DNA from: Cyclaneusma minus
Taxonomy: Eukaryota > Ascomycota > Leotiomycetes > Marthamycetales > Marthamycetaceae
Assembly (NCBI GenBank): GCA_037179335.1
Contig: JAKZHN010000010.1
Span: 813,870 to 877,869, forward strand
Reading direction: 5' to 3'
Length of the DNA stretch: 64,000 nt
Shown here: piece by piece, positions 11,346-22,409 of the stretch
How the letters are laid out: each line of letters starts with the position of its first letter
Position numbering within the stretch: the first letter of the stretch is position 1
Notes under the pieces: generated by a model
Databases searched by the model: none
Seen by the model: the letters and a program-made list of their open reading frames with translations, nothing else
What the model was told of the DNA's origin: nothing
Translations under genes and position numbers: made by a program

Positions 11346-11550
11346 CTCTTTGCTAATGATTCCGAATATTCTTGAATCTTGATGATTGGAAATATCGCCA
11401 GTGATGCGGGATATTCTTGGTAACTAGGGCAATTCCTAGTAAATGAAAATAACCTTGGGGAATGGGAATAGCCTCAGTGATTGGGGATATCCTCAGTGAC
11501 TGTGAATCTTTCTAATATTCGAAAGTGTTGAGGATTCTCAAATCTTGGCT
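11346..11550. repeat. Degenerate 19-bp tandem repeat, downstream array
   Basis: About nine to ten units of about 19 bp can be aligned, for example GCCTCAGTGATTGGGGATA followed by TCCTCAGTGACTGTGAATC. This is the same family as the array at 7,636-7,795. From 11,551 to 11,923 I see no gene; the short ORF 11,652-11,924 has no recognisable content. Confidence 0.65.
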
Positions 11551-11923
11551 GAGAAGTGAGTACACATCAACGCCAAGTTTCTAACGTCTGACTACGTGAC
11601 CAGCACGCATCAGGTACGAGTCTGGGAGAGGCTGGTGGATGCAAGAGGCTGATGCTCAAGGCTGGGGCCCGCAGCGGCCGCGCATTGCTCCTAAGGGCCG
11701 CTGCTACCACACAGCTTGCTTCTCTAGTCACGATACACCGTGTATACGCTTATCCTGCAGCTGCATGTGATTCTCCTCCTGTTATGCCCAACAGCTTGAT
11801 AGTATACAAGCATAGATTAGAATCGCGAGGGGCTCATCCATTCATTTGCGTTTGGCATACGTCGAAGCTGGATCAAGCTTTGCTCGATCTGAGTCATTCG
11901 TACCCACAACTCCTATTTATGTA

Positions 11924-12966
11924 GGGGCGAGCTAAATCCCGGCTGGAGTTTTGAAATCCAAAACAGGCTAGACCTAGTCGGCATACTATTCCATTTTTTT
12001 CGGCCTCGCTTAATAAATACGAGATACTTCAGGTAATTGGGTGTATTTCAAGTAATTGTAGAGTTGTAAACATTCGAAATAATTGGGGATATTCGAAGCA
12101 ATCGTGAGTATTCGAAGACTCAGGGTTTGGGTAACTCAAAAACTCATATCTCAAGGACTTTGAGATAGATAATATCTAAACTTATTAAAAATAAGATAGA
12201 TTATAATCAAATATCTAATTATCTCAAATATCTCAAGATAATTATAAATCCCGCTATAAATTAGCTTTTTTATAATTTTATATTAAAAAAATCCGGCTTT
12301 CGATTTTCGCCCTAGCAAATTTTAAAAACCCAATGCTAGAAACTAATTAATAATAATTAGATAAGCATAATATTTGCCTATATTTTTAGCTAAAATATAA
12401 AATATATATATATATTAAAAAACGGCAAAATGCTAAAATAACCCTGTTATTATAATTTTGTAGCTAAAATAACCCCGAAATGAAAGATTGCGGGCAAATT
12501 GCGAGAATTTGAGTTTTTCAATTGGCCTTTTCAAATTATATTATATTATATTCCAATTTTATTAAGAAAATTAAAAAAACTATACTTTTATACCTAGTTT
12601 GCATTATTATTAATTTCTTAAACTTTGGGGTCATTGCCTAACCCCAAAACCTGAAAACAATAAAAGTTGTTGTTTTAAGCAATTAAAACTAGGGGTTTAA
12701 AAGCATTTTTTTTTATAAAACTTTGTATACAGAATGATATTAAAATTGACTAAATATTTATATTCTGGAAAAATAATTAAATAATATCAAATCTTGGAAA
12801 AATTATAGCATTGAGAAATAAGAGCAAATGTGTTATCGAAATCACTTGTTTGTTATTATTTTGCATATTGCTAAAATAACCCTTGATTATTTTAAATCAA
12901 TTAAATCTCTACCAATTTTAAAAATAATTAAATTCTGATTTTTAATAATTGATTTTCTCAATTGAT
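11924..12966 (+). repeat. Left inverted arm of the long-inverted-repeat element
   Basis: Inverse of 21,020-21,921, with blocks of strong match separated by AT-rich drift. It includes four to five units of the 19-bp repeat at 12,020-12,120 (TTCGAAGCAATCGTGAGTA and similar). Confidence 0.6.
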
Positions 12967-13330
12967 TGTAACGATCCAATGCTTTGCAATAAAATTAACT
13001 AGAAAATTTAGGATTTAATTTTAAATTAAAAAGTCTATCTTTATAAAATAAAAACTTTTTTTTAATATTTTATATATATTTGGTAAATTATTTATATGCA
13101 TTATTGCATTAATTTAATTATTAAAATATTAAAATATTAAATTAAATTAATTAATTATAATAATACTATTTATTATTTTAGCAATATTGTGATGAACCAT
13201 TAGTATATATAAACGGTTATAATATTTTTGCATATAATTTATATATAAGTATATATAATGATTTGCTAATTAAACTTTAATTTATTAATACAAATAAAGC
13301 TTTAAATTATTATATATATATATTTTTCTA
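12967..13330 (-). repeat. Left (3') LTR of the gypsy element
   Basis: Starts TGTAACGATCCAATGC; direct copy of 19,809-20,150 with mostly C-to-T and G-to-A differences. The right edge is approximate. Confidence 0.65.
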
Positions 13331-16300
13331 TATAACGGAAAAAAGGTTTTTCTATTAATCGGATTTTAATCGACTTTTTCGGCTTTTTCAAACTTTTATA
13401 TCCGGGCGTTTTCGCAATCTCCGGGCTTTTTAGCTTTTAGCAATTGCAGTTTTTTTTAATTAAAGTTTTTAATGCATAAAACATATTAAATTCGAATTCT
13501 AAGCCCTTTATTTTAAAATTTTAATATATATTATTTTTAATATTTATAATAAAATTTTTGCTTTTTTTTATTTAAATTAATAAATAGCGCAAAATATTTA
13601 AATTTTGGCCTAATTATATAATTAAAATTTGCATGCATAATTTATAAAGCCATTGAAATTTAAATAGTATATTGCTTTGCCGTTAAAATTATATAAATAA
13701 CTTTTCCTTTTTTTTTTAATTTTAATTTAAATATTTTAAACTATTAAGTTTTTATGGCTTTTTATAATTTTCAATTTATTTAAAATTATAATAATTATAA
13801 TTGTATTTATTATAGTATAGGCTTTTATTTTAAATATTAAATAATTATAAATTATCAAAATAGCAATTATAAATTTTTAATTTTTAGCCCATTTCGCTGG
13901 TTTATATTAATTTTGGCCAAGGCGCTAATTGTTTTTACCAGTCCTATAAATATATTTGCTAGTTTCTTTTTAAAAAGAATCGGCCTTTGTTTTTTTTATT
14001 TTTTAACAATTATAGTAATGCTTTTTTAAAAAAGAAATTTCCCATTGCTAAAAAGCCCAAGTTTTTAAAAGGCTTTTTTTTTAAAAATAATTGGAAACGC
14101 TTTTTATATTTCAATTATTTACAATAATTAAATAATAAACGAGATTTTATTAGCGAAATATAATAAAATTTTGATTTTAGCAAATTTAATAAATTTTAAA
14201 AAAATTAGTGAATTTTAGCATTCTTAATATTGGGAAAATTTTGGCTTAGTTAATTTAATTTATATAATATATAAAATTTAATTTGGTTATTTTGGCGCTT
14301 AAGTTTTATATAATCTTTTCTATTTGTAATATATAATTAAATAGATTTAAATATTTGCCACGTAATATTTATAGTTTTAATAAAATAGTAATTTATATAT
14401 ATTTTATATATGTAGTTTTTTTTTGCTTTAAAATTATATATTGCTTTAAATAATTATAAGGCCTATATAGGCGTTTTAATGCAATGATTAATTCAGATAG
14501 TATTAAGCAAAGCCTAATGCAATTAAATTTTATTTCTTAAATTATAAATTTAATTTTAACTATAAATTAAAATTGGGTTTTTTGAGAATTGACCAAATTT
14601 ATTTAAATTGAATAATATAGCAAGCAGCGTATAATGCTTTAGCAATAGGTGTTTTTTTTTAATTGAATTATAATATTATTTATAAATTCATTATATATTT
14701 AGTTATTGGATTTACAATAATATAAAAATATAAAAATATATTATTTAAAAATTACTATGTTTTATAATAAATATTGAAAAAGAATAAATTAAAAATTATA
14801 ATATTCTTTTAAAAAATTTATTATGCTTAATTATTCAAAATTCTATATATATAATATTTATATTAAAATTTGCTAAATAAATGGATTTTGCAAAATTAAT
14901 TAAAAGCCGGTAATAAATAAAAATTAATATGAGTTTTTTTATGGCTTTTAGCTTTATATTTCTTTTTAAAAAAATATATGCTTTTTTCGCTTTTTTAATA
15001 GCGATATATATATATATTTCAAAAATTTAAAGCTATAGTGTTTTCCAAAACCTAATTTAATTTTCAAATAGTTTTAGTATATTTTATTTATTGTATTTAA
15101 TATTTTTGTTTAAATTTTTGTTTAATTTATTTAATTTATTTGCTTATAATGCAATTTAGACATTACCTTTTTTTATTATTATTGTTGTTAATAATTGCCA
15201 ATTTGTAGTTTTTTATAATAATAGGAAATCAATTGAAGCCCGTTTTAATAAATTAGCAAAAGTATATTATATATTTTGCCAAATAAATTTAATTTATAAT
15301 TATAAACGCGTTTTATTTTAATTATTTTGTATTTAATATATTTTTAATTTAGAGCTTTGCTAAAATAATTTATAGAAAGACTTTTTAAATTTAGTTATAT
15401 TTTATTATTAATTTTAAATACGGTGATTTTTGTAGTTTTTTATTTTTCTTTAAACGTCGGCTATAATATATTGCTTTTATTTTTTTAGCTTTTTTAATTT
15501 TGCAATTAAAATAATTATTTAATTGGCAGCGAATTTAAAGCTAATAAAAATAAATAAAATATTAAAATTAAATAGTTTTATATTATATTTATATATTATA
15601 AAAGAACCATTTTTATTATTTTTATTATATAAATATTAATTAATAATTAAAGGTATAATGGTAATTTAGCCTACTGTTTTTAATTGTAATTTATAAAAAT
15701 TTAATCTTTTTTTTTTAATAATTGGATTTATTTATTTAATAATTTTATTTATTTTTAAATAGAAAATTATAAAATTCTCTTATTTTCATTTTTAGCAATT
15801 TATAAAATATTTTTTATAATAGACTAATAAACTGCGATTTTTAATTAAAAATAATATATAAAAATAGACTATAATATAAATATTAAAATTTAATAAAAAA
15901 ATTGCTATTAATTTTATTATAATGTTTTTTAAAGATAAATAATAAGTTTTTTGCTTAAGCAATTAATTATTATAATAATATTTATATAATTATTGTTTTT
16001 TAATAAATTTATTATAAAATTCATTAAAATTTGCAATTAAATTTAATTTGGAATTAATAAAGGCTTTAAAAATCTATGCTTTTTATTCTTTGGAATTTGT
16101 ATATATCAATATAAATTGCAATTTGCAATGTATTTTTATATTTTGCTTTATTAAAAATTAAAAAAACCGCTTGGATAATATCCTATATATATATTTTATA
16201 TTAAAATAATTTGCAATAATATTATTATATAATTTTTAAATAAATCGTATTTTTAGGAATTTGTGTTTTGATATTTATAATCTTTGCGAACTTTTATATG

Positions 16301-17099
16301 TTATTTGGTTATTTTTATTTGATTCAAAATTTGTAATTAATATAATTAGTTTTTATTTTAATAATAGCGGTTTTTTAGGGGGTTTTTTTTAATTTGCGTA
16401 TATAAAGAGTTTAATCTTTTTTTTATTAATTTAAAAATAATCTTTTATATTTTGATTATATTAATTAATTTTAATAATTTATTCATTATCAATATTAAAA
16501 TGGCTATTTTATTTGTAATTTTTGGATTAATTTTTTTTAATAAATCCGCAGATATATTTTGGTCCTATTTGAATAAAATATTAACTATAGTATTTTATTT
16601 TTTTAATATATATGCAATTACAAAATTATAATTTGCTAATAAAAAAGCCTATTTTATTTGGCGTTTAAACAGTATGCAAACAATTATAAAATATTTTAAT
16701 TTTTATAGTTTATATAGATTTGAAAAAATCCTTATATTATTTTTAAGCTAATTTCGAATTTTTTAAAGCATTTAATAATTGCTAGCAATATTTTATTATA
16801 AATTAAATAATTATACTTTATATTTTTTTTAAAAAAAAACAATAATTTATGCTATTTTATTATTTTTTATTTAGAATAGCGCCCTGTCAATGCTATAATT
16901 TAAAGCATTAAGTTTTATATATATTTATTAAATCCTGGATTAAATACTGCTAAAATTAAGGCAATTTATTTTTTTTTAAATTATATAAATGCTTTTGTGG
17001 TTTTTGCAATTTATTTAAAAAAAATATTCTTTTTAATTAAAACTATAATAAATAAATAAAGCTTAGAAAAATTCCATATAAATCTTTCATAAAAATTAA

Positions 17100-17765
17100 C
17101 GAATTTTAAAAATTCCTAAACGTTTTTAAAACTAATAGAAAATAGCTATTTAATTTTTTTTTTTTAGAATTTAGAATTATTTATTTTAAAATTCCATTTC
17201 TATAATTGGCTCTAATAATAAAATTTAAATATTTAATAAATTTAATTTTAAATTTGCATTTATTAATATTTAATTATAATCCGGTTTTTTTTAACTGGTT
17301 TAAATCTTTTTATACATATTTTTGATATAGTTCTAAAAAGACCTTTACATAAATTAATATATTATTTATATAAATAAAGCAAAATTCTTTTAAATATCTA
17401 ATTAAATACTAATTAATATATTGCTAAAAAATATTTAAAGCATTGGCTAATTTAAAAAGAAAAGTTATTTATTTATATAATTTATATTGAATGCGAAAGA
17501 CTATAAGCTATTTATTATTTTTAGCAATTTTAATTTTATAAAATATAGCAACTATATTTAATTTGGTAAATTATTTAATTCGGCTAATTGCTTATGAAAT
17601 TCTGTAAATTAAAAAAAAGCGGTTTTTTTTTAATATTTTATTTAAAAGCCCGATAATTTATATACAAATATAGGCCTTTTTTTAATTCTTTAATAAATAG
17701 CATTAAAATTGCTGCCGGCAAATTATTTATTTATATATATTCTTTTTATTCTTTTTTAATATTAA
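17100..17765 (-). pseudogene. Gypsy reverse transcriptase remnant
   Basis: Reading the minus strand with stops ignored gives a recognisable Ty3/gypsy reverse transcriptase. FTKLNIVAIFYKIKIA (near 17,550) matches the FTKLDLxxAYHxIRI block, and LFKLANALNIF (near 17,430) the PFGLxNAPxTF block. IYINNILIY (17,350-17,380) is the YIDDILIY active site with both Asp changed to Asn by G-to-A. KTGL followed by NINKCKF is the conserved downstream helix. The Asp-to-Asn changes and many Trp, Gln or Arg-to-stop changes fit RIP. The family copies element RNA into DNA; this copy is dead. Confidence 0.8.
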
Positions 17766-19808
17766 AAGTATTTTTAACTTATTTTATATATAGGTTTTTA
17801 AAATATGATAGAAGTTTTGCCGTTTATTTTTTCTAATTTAATATAATAGTTAATTTTGAAATTTTGAAAAAAGGCAATTTATTTGCTTTTTTCCAATTAA
17901 ATTTATTTGATATATTTTGCTAGTATTTTAGCAATTTTGTTTTTGAATTTATAAACATTTTGATTTTGAATGCCCTTTTTATATTAATTAAAAAATAAAT
18001 AAAAAGAAAATTCTTTTTTTTAGCGAATTTAATAAATATTATTGCACTTATTTTTGCAATATTTATTTCTCAATATAATTATTTGTGTTAATTGCTAATT
18101 CTTTAATTATTTTGTATAAAATTTAATCTTTTTTATAGGCATTAATTATTGCTTTTTTATATTTTAATTAGATTTATTTTAATATCATATTATAGCTATA
18201 AGATAATATTATATATATAATTGCTTTTTTTATAATATAGTTTTTAATATTTAATTAAAACTATACTATATAAATAATAATTTTATAATTTAAATTATTG
18301 CCTATATATAAGCCAATACATTTTGGATTATTGAAAAAACTACGCTAAAAATAATGTTTTTGATATAAAAGCAAAATTAATTATTTTAAAAGCAAATATT
18401 TATTATTAATTAAAATAATAATATAATTTATTTAATTAATAAAAATAGAAATAAAACTTTGCTATTAGTATATTGTTTGTTTCTATTTTTCGCTAAAAAT
18501 CCAGCTTTGAAATGCGTTTTAATTTGCATTTGGAAATTAAAGCAATTAGTCTTCCAAAAAAACATTATTTAAATTGATTTTAAATATTATATTTCGAATT
18601 TTCAAATGCTTTTTCTCAATAATAAAATAAAAAGCAATTTGCATTTTCGAATAATATATTTCTATTTTTATATTAAAAATATTATTTTGTAATTCTATAT
18701 GCATTTAAAAAGATTTTAATTATTTACATTGCTTATATATTTAAAATTGCATTAATATCAATATTTATAGCATTTGGATTTTCTTGATTTAGAAAATTCA
18801 ATCTTATTTTTAAATTTCCAATTAAAGCCTTGGAATAATTATATTTAGTTTTTTTAATTGAATTTTCCAAATTTATAGCAATGGATTGCAATTTAGTAAT
18901 ATATAAAGCATATACAAATTAATTTAATATTTTTAAAATAGCGATAGCAATAATAAAGTTAGAAAATAATTTTTGGTAAAGATATTGAATTTTAAGCTTT
19001 TTTTAGCTAAGACAAATGTTTAATTTATATTAGAAAATTATTATACCTAGCAATAAAAATACAGGTTCTTTTTTGATTTTTTTGATCAATTTATTTATAG
19101 TTTTTATTTGAATGTTAGGATTTATATATACCAAATTTAGCTGCTTTTATAATACAATTAAAAAAGCATTAATAAAAATGGAGTAATTTTTAATATAGAT
19201 TTCAATTTAAAGCTGGATTTATTTAAAAACTGTTTTTAATATTCAATTATAAATATATTAAAATCTTTTATTGGCTGTTTTATTTGTTATATTTATTTAA
19301 ATTTTGGCTTTTATTTAATTTTTTTCAATTGGGGGTTTTTTTTTAATTTATTAAAAAAAATTATTTTTGGCAAAATATTATAGTAAATTATTGAAATATT
19401 TGTTTTAAAGAAATTAATTGCAAAAATTAATATATTATTAAATTTTATTAATTTAATTGCTTAAGCGCGTTTTTTTAAAGAAATTGTAATTTGGGCTAAA
19501 ATTGCTAAAATTTGCATATAAATATATATAATAGTTTTTTAATTTTCATTTATAATATTTTTATTAGATTTTGCAAAAAAGGCGAAAAACATAAATCTTT
19601 TATTTAAAGATCTTTTTTATTAATTTCTAAATAGCAATATTTTTAATATATTAAATGCTTTAGGCCTTGGCTTAATATTGCTAAACAATTATATATATAG
19701 CGGCTTATTGTTAAAAAGTAAAATTTTGTATTTTTTAAACGAAAAAATAATTTCCGTTTTTATTTATTTTTGGCTTTTTTTTATTAAATTTGAAAAGATT
19801 TAAAATTA

Positions 19809-20150
19809 TATTATAATTTAATGCTTTGTAATAAAATCAATTAGAAAATTTTAAATTTTATTTTTATAAAATAAAAATTGGCCTTTTTTTAATATTTTAT
19901 ATATATTTAATAAATTATTTATATGCATTATTGCGTTAATTTAATTATTAAAATATTAAATTAATTTGGAAAATTAATTAACTATAATAATATTCTTTAT
20001 TATTTTAGCAATATTATTATTAATTACTAATATATATAAGCGATTGTAATATTTTTGCATATAATTTGCATATAAATGCATATAATAATTTGCTAATTAA
20101 GCTTTATCTTATTAGTGCGAATAAGGCTTTAGATTATTATATTGATTCTA
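19809..20150 (-). repeat. Right (5') LTR of the gypsy element
   Basis: Direct copy of 12,967-13,330. Its start TATTATAATTTAATGC aligns base by base with TGTAACGATCCAATGC, with one exception to the G-to-A/C-to-T rule. Confidence 0.65.
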
Positions 20151-20289
20151 TAAAAAAATGCATTAATTTAATTATTTTCATTGCTTTAAAAGTGTTTTTT
20201 TAAAGCATGATTAAAAGCGCTAAAGGCGCTAAATTATCCCTAACGCCATCCAGCTATTATTAGAATAGCCATTTATAACGCTAGAAAAT

Positions 20290-21065
20290 TAAATATTTAA
20301 GCGATTATAATAGCTTAATTAATTGCGAAAATCAATTTCCAAAAATCAGAATTCAATTATTTTCAAAGATAGTGGAGTCCAATAATATAAAATATCTATA
20401 GCCAAAAGGTCAGCGCTAAAGCGCTAAAGCGCTGGAGCTTCCATTTTATATTGTCGGACTCCACCATTTTCAAAAATTGATTTTCTCAATTACTTTAGCT
20501 ATTATAATCGCTCAAATAATTAATTTTATCGCGTTGTAAATTGCTATTTAATAGCAAATTAAATAGTGCTAAAAAGCCAGCGCTCCCTAGCACACAAAGC
20601 TTTAGCCAGCCATAACGCGATAAAATTAATTATTTGAGCAATTATAATAGCTAAATCAATTAAAAAAATCAATTATTAAAAACCAGAATTCAATTACCTT
20701 GAAAAATAGCAAATTCTAACAGAATCAAATTTGCCCTGGCTTAACGACGCTCCCCAGCGCTGGGCTATTCTACAGGCTATAAAATTTGTTTTTATCGAAA
20801 TTATACCACTTTTAAAAATAATTAAACTCTGACTTTTAGAAGTTAATTTTCTCAATTGATTTAGCTATTATAATTGCTCAAATAATTAATTTTATCGCAT
20901 TATGGATTGCTTTTCTAATAATTGCTAAATAGCCAGCGCTTTTAATTATATTTTAAAAAAAACACTTCCAAAGCAATAAGAGTATTTAAGTAAATGCATT
21001 TTATCGTAAAACCAATTAAACAAATTAATTACCAAGAATCAAAATTCAATTATCTTTAAAATTAG
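20290..21065. repeat. Array of alternating fold-back repeat units
   Basis: A unit of about 100 bp containing TTTTCTCAATTGATTTAGC and CTCAAATAATTAATTTTATCGC alternates in orientation: inverse at 20,290-20,393, direct at 20,443-20,545, inverse at 20,610-20,710, direct at 20,790-20,920 and inverse at 20,990-21,065. The first pair is a long hairpin whose arms meet around GTGGAGTCC...GGACTCCAC (20,372-20,464), with GCGCTAAAGCGCTAAAGCGC in the loop. Part of the unit also sits at 12,900-12,966, just left of the gypsy insertion. It belongs to the inner part of the long-inverted-repeat element. Confidence 0.55.
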
Positions 21066-21921
21066 TAGAAATATAATTGATTTAAATCATGGTTAAATCA
21101 TGGTTTTAAAATTCCAAATTCCAATAACAGCTTTTTTGCAATTAATTCCCTCGCTTAAAAAGCAATTATAAAAATTCCAAAAAATATAATTCGAAATGCC
21201 CCACTATCAATTTATTGGAATTAAAAGACGAAATCTAGTTAGCTTTAAAATTGATAGCGCTATTAAAGTATTATTCAAATCCAATTTCGGGGTTAGGCTC
21301 TGACTTTAAAAACCAAAATCTTATATTTAAACAATTATAAAATATTCAGCTTTTGAAAATATTTTATTCTTTTTTTGGATTATATTAGGGAAAAAGTCAT
21401 TTTATTGAAAGACAAAAAAATATATTTAAAAGCTCTTTTATATGTTTTATTTTAAATATCGGAAGTAAGCCCTTAATTTCGGGGTCATTTTAGCTACAAA
21501 ATCATGATAATAGGGTCATTTTAGCATTTTGCCAATTAAAAAATGTATTTATTTAGGGGGATTTTTTTTTTCAAAAAAATACAGGTAAAAATACTTATTC
21601 CTTTACCCTTGAATCTTTATTTCAAATATCTCAAGTACTATATAAATTTAATTTTATCTTAATCCATTTGAGATAAATAATCTCTTGAGATATTATCTCA
21701 AGTTAAATTAAATAGAAATAAATTTTCCATACCCTATTCGAAGTAACCGGGACAATTTAAAATAACCGGGACGGTGGGACCATTATCCTGGACCTTTCAA
21801 TCTATACGGATATATAGAGAGCAATTTTAAAAATGCTTTTATACTGCTTGTTTAAATGGGTGCCTGATTGGGCTTAGCCTGTCCTGGATTTCAAAACTCC
21901 GTTCGGGATTTAGCTCACCCC
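21020..21921 (-). repeat. Right inverted arm of the long-inverted-repeat element
   Basis: Inverse of 11,924-12,966. The outer 65 bp are the best preserved and include GTTTTGAAATCC; two 19-bp repeat units are visible at 21,735-21,775 (TTCGAAGTAACCGGGACAA). Confidence 0.6.
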
Positions 21922-22006
21922 TTTTGCATAAAACTAAACGATAAACAACGTGACGAATGTACAAGCAAGGCTTGCAATAATTAACGGTTTATAAAAAACT
22001 GCAGTT

Positions 22007-22308
22007 TATTTAAATCCAACGTGGGCTGGACCTTTCGAGTGTGTTATATTAAGGAAGAAAGGCTATTTTATAGCTTGGAAAATATTATGCATTTCTCTTT
22101 TATTTATATATATAAAAAGGGCGTAATCCCTGCATATATATCACACGGCTTAAATATCGGGTGCAGGAGTGTTCCCTCGTTCGGGAACACTACGGGCCTT
22201 TTGTGCTCTATCTCAGCGGTAGCATGCTGCACTATATTACTCCGTGACAATATAATTAAGGTATTTTTGCAAAAATTTAATTCAAATTATTAAAAAAGCA
22301 TTTTAATA
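22007..22308 (-). repeat. 3' LTR of the outer copia copy, with an insert
   Basis: Aligned with the three other copia LTRs of 185-186 bp, this copy is longer by about 116 bp because of a small GC-richer insert at about 22,139-22,252. It keeps the LTR end (complement CCAGCCCACGTTGGAT). Confidence 0.75.
22139..22252. mobile_element. Short inverted-ended insert (MITE-like) with a strong hairpin
   Basis: About 114 bp is present in this LTR and absent from its three sisters. The ends are inverted (TATCACACGG and CCGTGACAATA), and a TA or TATA is repeated at the junction. Inside, AGTGTTCCC and GGGAACACT (22,168-22,191) form a perfect 9-bp stem with a 6-base loop. It has far more G and C than its surroundings, as expected for a short insert that escapes RIP. 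The class is uncertain. Confidence 0.5.
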
Positions 22309-22409
22309 CTTTTCTAAGTTTTTATAATGCAGTTTTTTCGAGCCTTGATATTTTTTTCAAAGCATATTATAGCCAATTTGGGCTATATTATAAAGCTTTA
22401 TAGCATATT

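Larger units (their letters stand above)
12967..20150 (-). mobile_element. Ty3/gypsy LTR retrotransposon, RIP-degraded
   Basis: Two direct repeats of about 340-360 bp, 12,967-about 13,330 and 19,809-about 20,150, share long runs (TTATATGCATTATTGC, TTTTGCATATAATTT) and begin TGTAACG and its RIP-mutated form. Between them a gypsy-type reverse transcriptase is readable on the minus strand (see 17,100-17,765). The element interrupts the left arm of the surrounding inverted-repeat element at 12,967. The inner LTR edges and target duplication could not be fixed exactly. The body has many stops and no ORF of useful length. Confidence 0.75.
11924..21921. mobile_element. Long-inverted-repeat element, split by a gypsy element
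   Basis: The outer edges are inverted copies: 11,924 starts GGGGCGAGCTAAATCCC and the complement of 21,921 reads GGGGTGAGCTAAATCCC. Similarity continues inward in blocks, for example at 12,424-12,480 against 21,476-21,535 (GCAAAATGCTAAAATAACCC versus the same with G-to-A/C-to-T differences), and around 12,890-12,966 against 21,020-21,110. Without the gypsy insertion the element would be about 2.8 kb, most of it inverted repeat. No transposase is seen. The flanks (TTATGTA and TTTTGCATA) do not give a clear target duplication, so the class is undetermined; a non-autonomous TIR transposon is the likeliest reading. Confidence 0.6.

Noticed and set aside
22200..22250. tRNA-like box (TCTCAGCGGTAGCATGC)
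   Set aside because: No cloverleaf can be closed, and the only T-loop-like GTTCG lies upstream instead of downstream.
22021..22293. 90-codon ORF in the AT block
   Set aside because: It runs through a copia LTR and its short insert; no coding signal.
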